From the NCBI GenBank assembly GCA_963708625.1, contig CAVPSV010000005.1:248001-312000 (forward strand): a stretch of 64,000 bases of DNA. The letters are read 5' to 3'. Numbering within the stretch: the stretch's first letter is position 1; each line of letters begins with the position of its first letter. This DNA is from DASXIF01 sp036498145 (GTDB lineage: Bacteria > Actinomycetota > Actinomycetes > Mycobacteriales > Jatrophihabitantaceae). Position numbers and translations under genes: made by a program. The notes under the pieces are model-generated. The model searched no databases and was not told the origin of the DNA. It was given only the letters and a program-made list of their open reading frames with translations. Of the stretch, positions 16,672 to 24,520 are shown piece after piece.

Positions 16672-17244
16672 GGACACTTCCTCGCCGCTGCGCCCGCCTC
16701 GACTGAAGCGGAGCAGCTGCGCCAGGGCGATCTCGATGATCTGGGCTACGTGATGAACGGCTCCCGGCTGTGGGGATATATGCCGGCCACGGTGGAAGGC
16801 CTGTTCGGCCTGCTTGGTCAATGCGTCAAGCATGGCCGGCTCGACATGCGTACCCGCGGGATCCTGGTCGCAGCGACCGCGTCCACGCTCGGTGACTCGT
16901 ACTGCTCCCTTGCGTGGGGCGGGAAGTTGAGCGCGGCAGCCGATGCCGAACTCGCCGCCGCTGTCCTGGTCGGCGACGACTCTGTGCTTGACCCACAGGA
17001 GCAGGCGCTCGCGGCGTGGGCGCGGATGGTCGTCCGCGACCCGAACAGCACCACGGCGGACGATGTCACTGCGTTGCGGCAGGCCGGGCTCGACGATGGC
17101 CAGATCATGGCTGTAACCGTGTTCGTCGCGCTGCGGCTCGCCTTCTCGACGGTCAATGACGCGTTGGGCGCGGTCCCGGACGCCGAACTGATCGCAAGTG
17201 TTCCGGCGACCGTCGCTGACGCCGTCACCTGGGGCCGACGCTGA
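16672..17244 (+). CDS. Carboxymuconolactone decarboxylase/AhpD-family protein
   Basis: A complete AhpD-like domain: DDLGYVMNGSRLWGY, the core TRGILVAATASTLGDSYCSL with one Cys, and AITVFVALRLAFSTVNDALGA near the end. Relatives are separate proteins of about 190 residues starting near HFLAAAPAS, but no ATG, GTG or TTG sits there. Either the domain is truly fused to the preceding methyltransferase or a further base error hides the start. The coordinate given is the domain start, not a proven codon. Such proteins act as peroxidases or decarboxylases in oxidative-stress or catabolic clusters. Confidence 0.65.
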   Translation, partial: GHFLAAAPASTEAEQLRQGDLDDLGYVMNGSRLWGYMPATVEGLFGLLGQCVKHGRLDMRTRGILVAATASTLGDSYCSLAWGGKLSAAADAELAAAVLVGDDSVLDPQEQALAAWARMVVRDPNSTTADDVTALRQAGLDDGQIMAVTVFVALRLAFSTVNDALGAVPDAELIASVPATVADAVTWGRR

Positions 17245-17266
17245 AACCACAGGCGGCCAGAATGTC

Positions 17267-17785
17267 ATGCGTCCCGACTCAGACGGTCTGCCTGCGATGA
17301 TCTTGCGGATGGCCGAGCAACAAGCCGCTGATTACACGTCGCTGAGCATTCAGGACCAGCTGTTTCCTGAACTGCCTTGTTTCGGGTGCGGTCCCAACAA
17401 TCCCAAAGGATTACGGCTACGCAGCTATCTGGTCGATAGTGAGGTGCGGGCACGATTCACCCCGTGGCCCGAGCACGACAACGGGCTGGGCTACTTAAAC
17501 GGCGGCATCATCGCGACTGTGCTCGACTGCCACAGCGCCGCGGCAGTGCTCTGGGAAGCGCACCAACGTGGCTGGGCACCGCTACCGGGAGCAGCACTGT
17601 CTCATGTGACCGCTGGACTCGACGTCCGTTTCTTGAGGCCAAGTCCCTTGAACGAAACCGTTGATCTGCGTGCCGGCGTGACCTCGGCCAGCGAAGGCCA
17701 GATCACCTGTTCGGTCGAACTTGTCTGGGATGGCAAGATCCGCGCCACCGGGACCGCCCAGTGGAACCGGTGGCGACCCCGCTGA
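17267..17785 (+). CDS. PaaI-family hotdog thioesterase
   Basis: 172 residues from ATG 17267. It carries the CFGCGPNNPKGLRL signature and hotdog-fold core of the PaaI/YigI acyl-CoA thioesterases (NGGIIATVLDCHSAAAV, where the Asp is the usual catalytic acid). The Cys pair at the N-terminus is shared by a common actinobacterial subfamily. It follows the AhpD-like gene by 22 bp and may belong to the same transcript. The acyl-CoA substrate is unknown. Confidence 0.85.
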   Translation: MRPDSDGLPAMILRMAEQQAADYTSLSIQDQLFPELPCFGCGPNNPKGLRLRSYLVDSEVRARFTPWPEHDNGLGYLNGGIIATVLDCHSAAAVLWEAHQRGWAPLPGAALSHVTAGLDVRFLRPSPLNETVDLRAGVTSASEGQITCSVELVWDGKIRATGTAQWNRWRPR

Positions 17786-17909
17786 GAGCCGTCACGGGTG
17801 GCGAATGAGCCTGCCCACTCGGATCACCAAGCGCGGGCCATGACCTGCAAGGCTGACAAGCGCTGATGCGTGCTGGCCGCGCCCATGATCACGGCCCTAC
17901 TGTGTAGAG

Positions 17910-18341
17910 ATGGGACCGGTCAGGCAGATCCAGGTCACCTTCGACTGCGCCGAGCCTGTCCGCGTCGCTCGTTTCTGGTGCGAGGTGTTGGGGTACGTCC
18001 TTGCCATACCGGAGGGCTTCGAGACTTGGGACGACTTTGATCGATCGCAACCGCCTGACGATCAAGGTTCATGGTGTGCCAGCACTGATCCTTCCGGTGC
18101 AGCCCCGCGGTTGTTCTTCCAGCGCGTCCCTGAAGGCAAGGTCGTCAAGAATCGGGTGCATCTCGACATACGAGTTGGTACCGGGCTCGTGGGCGACGAG
18201 CGCTTGGCCGCACTTGAAGCCGAATGCGCACGGCTGCTTGCGCTCGGCGGGGTACGCCTGCGACTCCTGCCTGCCGATGAGGAGAACGAGTCCTGCCTCG
18301 TGATGCAGGACGTTGAGGGCAACGAGTTCTGTCTCGACTGA
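17910..18341 (+). CDS. Glyoxalase/bleomycin-resistance (VOC) family protein
   Basis: 143 residues forming two beta-alpha-beta-beta-beta units: QIQVTFDCAEPVRVARFWCEVLGY at the start and NRVHLDIRVG at the start of the second half, ending in VMQDVEGNEFCLD. The C-terminal Glu in NEFCLD and His in VHLDI are candidate metal ligands. The family includes glyoxalases and drug-binding proteins; no specific role is indicated. Confidence 0.85.
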   Translation: MGPVRQIQVTFDCAEPVRVARFWCEVLGYVLAIPEGFETWDDFDRSQPPDDQGSWCASTDPSGAAPRLFFQRVPEGKVVKNRVHLDIRVGTGLVGDERLAALEAECARLLALGGVRLRLLPADEENESCLVMQDVEGNEFCLD

Positions 18342-18507
18342 GCTGAGTGGCCAAGATCAGCGGATCAGCGACACCACTCGCTCGGGGCGTTGAGAACCAG
18401 GGGAGCCACCGTGGCCTGACCTCCGCGAAGCCGCGCGCCGGCCCGGACTTTGCGATCGTGTTGGCGCTCATGGTTGCTCCTTGGTCGGTCGAGATCGCTG
18501 CTGTCAA

Positions 18508-18936
18508 TCACGGTCGGAGTTGGCGCAGGGCGTGCGTGAACGCGGTCGCATCTCGCTGCGAAAGTTTCTTGAGCAGGGAGCCGTCCACGGCCTCAACGGC
18601 GTCGATCGCTCGCGGTGCCAGCGCGGCACCGGTCTTGGTGACAACCAACCTGCGCGCGCGGCTGTCATCGGGGTCCACCTCGCGCGTAATCAAGCCCTTG
18701 TCCTCCAGGGTCCTGATGACTTGCGACGTCATCTTCACATCAGTGCTCGCGAAGGCCGAGACGGCCGCCTGGCTCGGCTGCTCGCCCAGGCCGTTGAGCC
18801 ACCAGGTGCTGGCCAACAACACGAATTGCACGTGCGTGAGACCCCAGGGCTTGAGCGCGGTGGTCACCTCGCGTTGCCAGCTCAACGTGACGCGCCACAA
18901 CAGAAATCCGGCACTCTCTTCCGGCTGCTTGACCAT
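18508..18936 (-). CDS. MarR-family transcriptional regulator
   Basis: 142 residues. The winged helix lies at about 35-105 with the wing DPDDSRARRLVVTKTG and recognition region TDVKMTSQVIRTLEDKGL. It is second in an operon 9 bp after an SRPBCC gene. A palindrome upstream of that gene is its likely binding site, giving autoregulation. Confidence 0.9.
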   Translation of the reverse strand: MVKQPEESAGFLLWRVTLSWQREVTTALKPWGLTHVQFVLLASTWWLNGLGEQPSQAAVSAFASTDVKMTSQVIRTLEDKGLITREVDPDDSRARRLVVTKTGAALAPRAIDAVEAVDGSLLKKLSQRDATAFTHALRQLRP

Positions 18937-18945
18937 CGTCGATCC

Positions 18946-19383
18946 CTACGGTGCCGGATCCGGTACGGGTGACTGCGCGGCCTTCGCGAGAGCGGCGATG
19001 ACATCCGGGAAGTCGGCGGAGATGGCGTGGCCGACCTCCTCGCCAGCGGCGTCGGCGCCCGGCCCGCTGACCTCTACCTGATACGTGACTGCCGTCCGCC
19101 CGTCGGAGATTGGATCGAGGCGGTGCGCCACGCGCACCGTCAGATCACCCAGGTCCGTGACGTCGGTCAGTAGCCGGTTCTCATCGAGTTCGGCAATCGT
19201 GCTGGTCAGCGTCTGCTCCCCGGGCGGTGTCATCTGGAAGGTCGCGCCGACGGCCAGCGGGCCGTCCAGGGCGATCGACTCGATGCCTTCATTCCAGGCG
19301 CCCCAGCCGTCGACGTCGCACAGGAGAGCCCAGAGGGCTTCGGGTGTTGCGTCGGCAATCCCGGTGTATTCGGTGATCCACAT
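18946..19383 (-). CDS. SRPBCC-family (polyketide cyclase/START-like) protein
   Basis: 145 residues with the helix-grip fold pattern: ADATPEALWALLCDVDGWGAWN at the start, then alternating strands and a long C-terminal helix (FPDVIAALAKAA). The fold binds hydrophobic ligands and some members are cyclases. It leads the operon with the MarR gene, and its start lies 20 bp from a palindromic operator. It might bind or modify the ligand that the MarR protein senses. Confidence 0.85.
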   Translation of the reverse strand: MWITEYTGIADATPEALWALLCDVDGWGAWNEGIESIALDGPLAVGATFQMTPPGEQTLTSTIAELDENRLLTDVTDLGDLTVRVAHRLDPISDGRTAVTYQVEVSGPGADAAGEEVGHAISADFPDVIAALAKAAQSPVPDPAP

Positions 19384-19403
19384 TTCATTTACTCCGTTCG
19401 CAG

Positions 19404-19423
19404 ATTGTCTGTACGCAGACTAT
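19404..19423. promoter_or_regulatory. Palindromic operator upstream of the SRPBCC-marR operon
   Basis: Core GTCTG-TACG-CAGAC (19407-19420) extended to ATTGTCTG/CAGACTAT, with one mismatch across 20 bp. It starts 21 bp before the SRPBCC start codon. Size and position suit a MarR dimer. Confidence 0.75.
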
Positions 19424-19599
19424 CGTACGAATGGGACCCTGGGTCAACACGTCGCCCATCGCGCGATCACTCGGCGAATCCGCGTTCTTTACGAGGGCGA
19501 GACGACGAATCAGGCAATCCTCCCAGCCTTGATTCGCAAGTCGCGCGGTGACGTTTCCTTGGCTAGGGTCAGCCGACTTCGTCGTGGAAAGGCGCGCGG

Positions 19600-22560
19600 A
19601 TGCGGTGGTACGGGTTCAAGGTTTCAGTCATCGCCGCGGTGTCCGCGACCGTCGTCGGGTTGGCGGCCGCCTTGGTCGGAAGCACGGGCGCCGGTGCTGA
19701 TGCCGCGACTCCCACCGCACCATGTGTGACGAGTCAGGCACCCTCGACCGTGCTTGACACCGCCGGCAACGGAGCACACAAGCTCAAGACCGGCATCGCC
19801 GAATCGGTGACGTTGCCGTCGGGTGTGCCCTCTGATGCGGCCGCAGTGTTCCTGCAGGTTCGGGTCAACGGTTCCAAGGCGGGCACGCTGTCGATCGGTT
19901 CGAGCGGTTCGACGGTCCCGGTCGTCACGATCGTGGCTGCACACTGGGTGGCCGAGACGATGGTCATCGACGATCCGGGTACGCAGCTGCAAGCGCTCTA
20001 CTCGGCGTCGAAGGGTGCCACCGCGAGCGCCACTGTCCAGGTGACCGGCTACATCGCATCGTCGCCGTGTTTCACGTCGTTGGCGCAGGTGCCCGAGGTG
20101 GACACGATGAGCGGAGCCGGCCTGTCGGCGCCGGGGTCGCTCGCCGCAGGCTCGTCGACGCAGGTGGACCTTAGCGACAGTGCGGCGATACCGGCTGTCT
20201 CCGGGGCGCGCCTGGTCACCCTGACAGCTACTGCGGGCGCCAGCACCGCGACGGTCAGCCTGTCGCCTGCCGACGACATCGCCAACGCCGTGTTGTCCTG
20301 GACGATCCCTGCTGGCCAATCCCAGGGCAGCGTGCTGTTCCTGCCGCCGAGCACGAGTGGCGCCTATGTGATAGCGGTGAGCGGCGGATCGGTGGGCGTG
20401 TCCATCACGCCAGCGGGCTGGTTCACCGACAGCACCGCGTTCGCGATGACCGACGATCTGCTCTTGGACACAACCCTAGCTGTCGGCACCACCAAGAAGG
20501 CGCCGCTGAAAGCCGGCCACCCGGTCGTGCTGACGCTCCCCAACGACGTGCAAAGCGCGGCGGGGGTAGTGCTCACCATCACCGAGAAAAGCAAGTCCGA
20601 CGCAGGGGTGCTGGTATGGGACTCCTCGACAACGAAACCGAAAATCCCCACGGCCAGCTTCCGCGGCGGTCGGACCGGGTACGCGACGATCATGGTGCCG
20701 CAACCGGCCGACCACCAGGTGAGCGTCCAGCTCGCCTCGGGTACGGCGGATTTACAAGCCGTCGTCTCGGGCGATGCGCCAGTGCCACCCGCGGTCAACG
20801 AGCCGGTCCCCGGCGTGGTCACGGTGCCGACGACCGACCAGGTTTCGGACGTAGTCAACGACCCGGCGACCGACAACGAGGCCCTCACCTATACCGGGCC
20901 GGACCAACTGAATGTCGGTGACGTCGTCGTCATGGACGCATCCGACGAACAGCCGGACGGCTACCTCGGCGTCGTCACCGACGCGACGCAAGCACCGACG
21001 CCTGCCTTGCGGCGCAAGTCGGGACTGTCCGCTGCCGATGTCACGCCGGCGGACGACGGTGGCGCGCAGACGGTGGACCTGCGTCCCGGTGCGCTGACCG
21101 ATGCGATCCCGGACGCGGACATGGACAGCGGCAATCTACCCACCGCGAGCGACGATCCGCCGCCGGACGACTCGCCGCCACTACCGCCGGACCAGCCCCC
21201 GGCGCAGGGCGGTGCGACGCCGAACGCGCAGTCGAATCAGCCAGCGGTCCAGCCGGCGGCAAGCTCCGGTGGCGCGTTGCCGAACAAGGCCAACTTCTCG
21301 TGCTCTGCCGGCATCAGTGCCTCGATCACCGCCTCGCTCAAACTCTCTGCCGGCCTCGACATCGGCGGCAGCTGGTCACCATGGAGTGGTGTCACTGCCA
21401 GCTTCGGATTCAATGGCAGCGTCTCGGGTTCGGTCGCTCTGAATGTAAATGCCGGTGCATCCTGCAGCTACGCACACACGTTGGACGGGCCGAGCCTGCC
21501 CACTATTCGGTTCTTCATCGGGCCGGTTCCGGTGGTAGTCCGCCCGAAGTTGTCGATGGACGTGAGCGCGTCCGGTTCAGTGGATGGTGCGTTCAAGGCC
21601 TCGGCAGGCGCCAATGTGTCGTTGCAGACCGGCGTTCAGTACAAGAACGGCGGGTTCTCGCCCTACTTCACCGAGCAGCATTCGTTCCCGGTGACGATCC
21701 AGGCTCGGGCGGGCGCGAATATCACCGCCGAGGTGAAGCCCAGGATCGACCTGCAGTTGTACGGAATCGCGGGCCCGTTCGCTGAACTCGGTGCCTCGGC
21801 GACTGGCACCGCGAATCTGGGCGCCAACCCGTGGTGGTCGGCAAGTGCGGCGATCGTCGGCGACGTCGGCTTTGCCATCGACGTGTTCGGCGTTCACAGG
21901 ACCTACACGGCGCCCGAGCACACCTTCGCTCATTTCAGCGCGGGGTCGGCCGGTGGGCCCTACCCCGGACCAGCGATCACCACGACCAGCCTGCCGTCCG
22001 GCCTGACAGGCTCGCCATACGCAGTCCACCTGAACGCGGTCAACGGGACGCCACCGTACTCGTGGTACCTGGTCAGTGGCGGCCTGCCCAACGGGCTGTC
22101 CTTGAACGTCAACGGCACTATCAGCGGCACGCCGACGACCGTACAGGCGGCGACCTTCACGGTTCGCGCCATCGACTCCTCGGGCAACCGGACCGGCGAC
22201 GACCAGACGCTGTCCATCTCTATCGCCAACCCACCACCACCTCCACCGCCGGGTACGAGCGTCAGCGTTTCATGGGGAGCACGCGCGCCGTCCAACCTCT
22301 GCGGCGGCGACACCAGCTGCACATACGTCTCGATCTCATGGTCGGGCTTCGGCTCGGGCAACCACACCATCACGCCGCTTTTCGACGGCCAGGGCAACTG
22401 GTGTGGAACCTCGTGCTCGAACAGCCTCGTCCGCTCGGGTAGCTCGGGAACCTTGACGGGATACTGGGCGGCTGGCTACTGCTCACAGTCGCATTCGGTC
22501 AGCGCGAACGTGGACGGAGTCGGATCGAACACGATCTCGACTCGAGACCACGGGTGCTGA
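19600..22560 (+). CDS. Large secreted protein with Pro-rich linkers and Ig-like domain
   Basis: 986 residues. A signal peptide (hydrophobic core VIAAVSATVVGLAAALVG, cleavage after about GADA near 35) is followed by repeated beta-rich, Ser/Thr/Ala-rich domains to about 390. An acidic stretch follows, then a Pro-rich linker at about 520-566, a glycine/alanine-rich beta region (560-780), a putative Ig (He_PIG-type) domain at about 789-875 (SGLTGSPYAVHLNAVNGTPPY, GLPNGLSLN), a polyproline spacer near 877, and a 100-residue Cys-containing C-terminal domain. There is no LPXTG or membrane anchor, so it is likely released or loosely cell-wall bound. No enzyme motif was seen; adhesion or a structural role is a guess. 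It is the last chromosomal gene before the island. Confidence 0.85.
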   Translation: MRWYGFKVSVIAAVSATVVGLAAALVGSTGAGADAATPTAPCVTSQAPSTVLDTAGNGAHKLKTGIAESVTLPSGVPSDAAAVFLQVRVNGSKAGTLSIGSSGSTVPVVTIVAAHWVAETMVIDDPGTQLQALYSASKGATASATVQVTGYIASSPCFTSLAQVPEVDTMSGAGLSAPGSLAAGSSTQVDLSDSAAIPAVSGARLVTLTATAGASTATVSLSPADDIANAVLSWTIPAGQSQGSVLFLPPSTSGAYVIAVSGGSVGVSITPAGWFTDSTAFAMTDDLLLDTTLAVGTTKKAPLKAGHPVVLTLPNDVQSAAGVVLTITEKSKSDAGVLVWDSSTTKPKIPTASFRGGRTGYATIMVPQPADHQVSVQLASGTADLQAVVSGDAPVPPAVNEPVPGVVTVPTTDQVSDVVNDPATDNEALTYTGPDQLNVGDVVVMDASDEQPDGYLGVVTDATQAPTPALRRKSGLSAADVTPADDGGAQTVDLRPGALTDAIPDADMDSGNLPTASDDPPPDDSPPLPPDQPPAQGGATPNAQSNQPAVQPAASSGGALPNKANFSCSAGISASITASLKLSAGLDIGGSWSPWSGVTASFGFNGSVSGSVALNVNAGASCSYAHTLDGPSLPTIRFFIGPVPVVVRPKLSMDVSASGSVDGAFKASAGANVSLQTGVQYKNGGFSPYFTEQHSFPVTIQARAGANITAEVKPRIDLQLYGIAGPFAELGASATGTANLGANPWWSASAAIVGDVGFAIDVFGVHRTYTAPEHTFAHFSAGSAGGPYPGPAITTTSLPSGLTGSPYAVHLNAVNGTPPYSWYLVSGGLPNGLSLNVNGTISGTPTTVQAATFTVRAIDSSGNRTGDDQTLSISIANPPPPPPPGTSVSVSWGARAPSNLCGGDTSCTYVSISWSGFGSGNHTITPLFDGQGNWCGTSCSNSLVRSGSSGTLTGYWAAGYCSQSHSVSANVDGVGSNTISTRDHGC

Positions 22561-22616
22561 CCGCGCGACCCCCAACGCTGTAGCTGGCCAACGCGACGTT
22601 CCAGTCCAGCTAGCTC

Positions 22617-22645
22617 CCGCCGACCTCGTCGGGCGAAGTCGGCGG
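22617..22645 (+). terminator. Hairpin terminator after the secreted-protein gene
   Basis: CCGCCGAC at 22617-22624 pairs with GTCGGCGG at 22638-22645 around a 13-nt loop, 56 bp after the stop codon. No U tract. Confidence 0.65.
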
Positions 22646-22650
22646 CAGCG

Positions 22651-22713
22651 ACACGGGCGTTGCGATTGGTGCCCCCGGCAGGATTCGAACCTGCGCCACC
22701 GCCTCCGGAGGGC
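22651..22713 (-). repeat. Left attachment repeat (tRNA-Arg 3' fragment)
   Basis: 63 bp identical to 34354-34416. It contains the last 47 nt of tRNA-Arg (including CCA, T arm and half the anticodon arm) plus 16 bp beyond the tRNA 3' end. The tRNA 5' part is absent, so this copy is not a gene. Confidence 0.93.
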
Positions 22714-22724
22714 CCAATGTAGGC

Positions 22725-22801
22725 GTTTGCTACCGCTGGTAGCAGTTGGTTTCCCGAAAAATGCTGGCCTTAGATGTTTGCCACCGTTGGCAGTAGTTGG
22801 T
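22725..22801. repeat. Pair of imperfect 26-bp direct repeats beside attL
   Basis: Copies at 22725-22750 and 22776-22801 differ at 4 of 26 positions, start 51 bp apart, and share GTTTGC-ACCG-TGG-AG-AGTTGGT. Each contains an internal inverted repeat (GCTACC/GGTAGC in the first; TGCCA/TGGCA in the second). The positions that differ keep the pairing in part. Adjacent to an attachment site this is what recombinase arm sites look like. Confidence 0.6.
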
Positions 22802-22815
22802 AGCGGTTGGACAAG

Positions 22816-22838
22816 TTGCGGACCCATTGCGGACCAGC
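22816..22838. repeat. TTGCGGACC tandem pair shared with the right island end
   Basis: TTGCGGACC occurs at 22816-22824 and 22827-22835. The second copy lies in a 13-mer, ATTGCGGACCAGC (22826-22838), that recurs in the same orientation at 34279-34291, about 60 bp inside the right repeat. This could be a recombinase or excisionase site. Confidence 0.45.
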
Positions 22839-22839
22839 G

Positions 22840-23226
22840 GAGATCAACTTCGCGACGTGTCCTTGCACCACCACTGCATCCGGCAGATCGGCGTGAACCC
22901 CGGTAAGAGTCGCTGCGCCGTGAGGGCTCAGATGGACCCAGCGGTGGGTATTCGGCGGAGCAGGCCATCAACATGCGCGCGGGCAACGCGGAGTAGCCGG
23001 GTGCACGGGGTCAGCTCGGTGGTGCCGGTGGCTGCGGCGGCAAGCTCGTCAGGAGTTCCCAGTTGTCCAGCCACTGCTGCACCTGGCTGGCCGCGATCGC
23101 AGTGTGCCCGCTTCCCTCGCCTGTCCGCAGTGCTTGGCGGGACATGAACCCAAGGAGTGCGAGCCCAGAGAGCAGGTGCCCCCGCCACGTTGGCGCGTCG
23201 CCCTGATCAGACCGGACGCACGCACG
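22840..23226. other. Island left-end region without a recognisable gene
   Basis: No open frame here looks coding. A minus-strand frame (22928-23188) has a protein-like end but no family. The region may be the remains of the element's recombination genes. Confidence 0.4.
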
Positions 23227-23265
23227 ATCGCCGACAGGTGCGCGAGGTCGCGGCCTGTCGGCGAT
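23227..23265 (-). terminator. Hairpin terminator of the small secreted-protein gene
   Basis: A perfect 12-bp inverted repeat, ATCGCCGACAGG (23227-23238) and CCTGTCGGCGAT (23254-23265), with a 15-nt loop, 12 bp downstream of the leftward gene's stop. Confidence 0.75.
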
Positions 23266-23277
23266 GTACGAGCGAGG

Positions 23278-23844
23278 TCAGAGTCTGCAGATGTAGGCGT
23301 CTCCCCAATACGAAGACGAGCTGCCGCCCAAAAGTGGTGCCTGCACCCAGTTATACGAGCTGTCGCCGGTCGACATCACGTCGAACCAGAGCCGGTAGTA
23401 CCCGTGCGAGACGGTGAAGTCGAACCGGGCCTGATTGCGCTGGTTGTAGCCAGAGTCCTGCATCGTGTACGACGACCGGCCCTGGCTGCTCAGAACCCAG
23501 TATCCACGCCAGGCAGTCCCGCCCTGCCACTGTTCGACGTACACGTAGTAAGTCGTGGTGCGGCTGTCGAACGGCATGTTGAGCGGATTCGCGCTGACCG
23601 TTCCGCCCGTCGCGGTCGCGTTGCATTGGTAGCTCGTGCCCGCTGAAGCTGCTCCGGTCGCTGCGGACGCCGATGACGCACCCGCCAGCGTGATCCCGGC
23701 GCCGAGCGCGACGGTGGCCACGGCGGTCGCAGCGCGCCGTCCGTACCGACCGAGGCGTCGTTTGATCTTCACCTGGGGTTGAGCGTGTGTGGCGGCGGAT
23801 TCGGCTGCGGTTATACACGGCGTGGTTGTCGAGATGCTGGTCAT
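23278..23844 (-). CDS. Small secreted protein, aromatic-rich
   Basis: 188 residues. The N-terminus has an Arg-rich n-region (KRRLGRYGRRAATAV) and an Ala-rich core ending in ASSASAATG near residue 62, a long Sec or Tat-like signal. The mature part of about 125 residues is rich in Tyr, Trp, Ser and Gly (YYVYVEQWQGG, YYRLWFDVMS), beta-rich, with two Cys (YQCN and YICRL), one near each end, that could form a disulphide. The GAGGAGAAAG ribosome-binding site before the ATG supports the start. No family was recognised. It is transcribed alone in the left part of the island. Confidence 0.75.
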   Translation of the reverse strand: MTSISTTTPCITAAESAATHAQPQVKIKRRLGRYGRRAATAVATVALGAGITLAGASSASAATGAASAGTSYQCNATATGGTVSANPLNMPFDSRTTTYYVYVEQWQGGTAWRGYWVLSSQGRSSYTMQDSGYNQRNQARFDFTVSHGYYRLWFDVMSTGDSSYNWVQAPLLGGSSSSYWGDAYICRL

Positions 23845-24223
23845 AGCTTTCTCCTCAGGTCGGTTGTTGCGCTGACAGGTTCAACCTTGTCCCGAACGGA
23901 AACGCGGGTCTGTCCGCTGGCTGACACGCGGCCAAAGTCATACTTCGACGACGGTCACCGACAGCTGTCCCGGAGGCCGTGGTCACCTGGGAGCACCACG
24001 ACGAGGCGTTATCGACCGCGCGGATCGGGCTGAGCCGACGAGCTGCATTCAACGCCGGCAATTTGCCCTTTGCATCGACCACCCCGGCCACCTTGGCCAG
24101 TCCTGGTCACGACATGATCGCCAGAACCATGCCCAGGCGGACTTCAAGGCTTGTTCACCGAAGCCACACGCGCGGCAGGACGGCGTAACCCACGCCGGCA
24201 CCGCCCTGATCGAGGTAGGACAC
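23845..24223. other. Intergenic region, no gene seen
   Basis: 379 bp between two divergent genes. It must hold the promoters of the small secreted protein and of the small membrane protein; no convincing hexamers, repeats or coding frame were found. Confidence 0.4.
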
Positions 24224-24400
24224 ATGTTCAAGCGGTTTGTCTTCTGGCCTCTGCTCGCCATCGTCGGCATCGCCGCAGTCGGTGCGACGTCCGACCTCGG
24301 GTCGTACGCCGGCGCCGTGATCGGTCTGGTGATCTCTCGACGACGATGGCCAGCGGCACTGAGGCGACGCACCGCGGTTGCTCCCTTGACCCACCCCTGA
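24224..24400 (+). CDS. Small two-helix membrane protein
   Basis: 58 residues, ATG preceded by GAGGTAGGA. It starts with MFKRFVFWPLLAIVG, a first hydrophobic helix, followed by a short turn (TSDLGS), a second hydrophobic helix (YAGAVIGLVIS) and an Arg-rich tail (RRRWPAALRRRTA). The topology is a hairpin with a cytoplasmic basic tail. It is unlike any family I recognise. It converges on the cyclase operon, 120 bp away. Confidence 0.6.
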   Translation: MFKRFVFWPLLAIVGIAAVGATSDLGSYAGAVIGLVISRRRWPAALRRRTAVAPLTHP

Positions 24401-24520
24401 CGGCAAGTGGAACTCGTTCGGGGGGCAAGTCACCGTTCGACCCCAGCCAGCGAGCCGAACAAGGGGCGACTTGCGAGGCGATCGTCGCGGCACGATCCCG
24501 ATTCGGGCGCATCACGGCTG

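Noticed and set aside
18145..18507. 120-codon minus-strand ORF after marR
   Set aside because: Its larger part overlaps the VOC gene antisense and the rest shows no family features.
22667..22713. Second tRNA-Arg gene
   Set aside because: Only the 3' half is present; the acceptor 5' strand and D arm are missing, so it is an attachment-site fragment.
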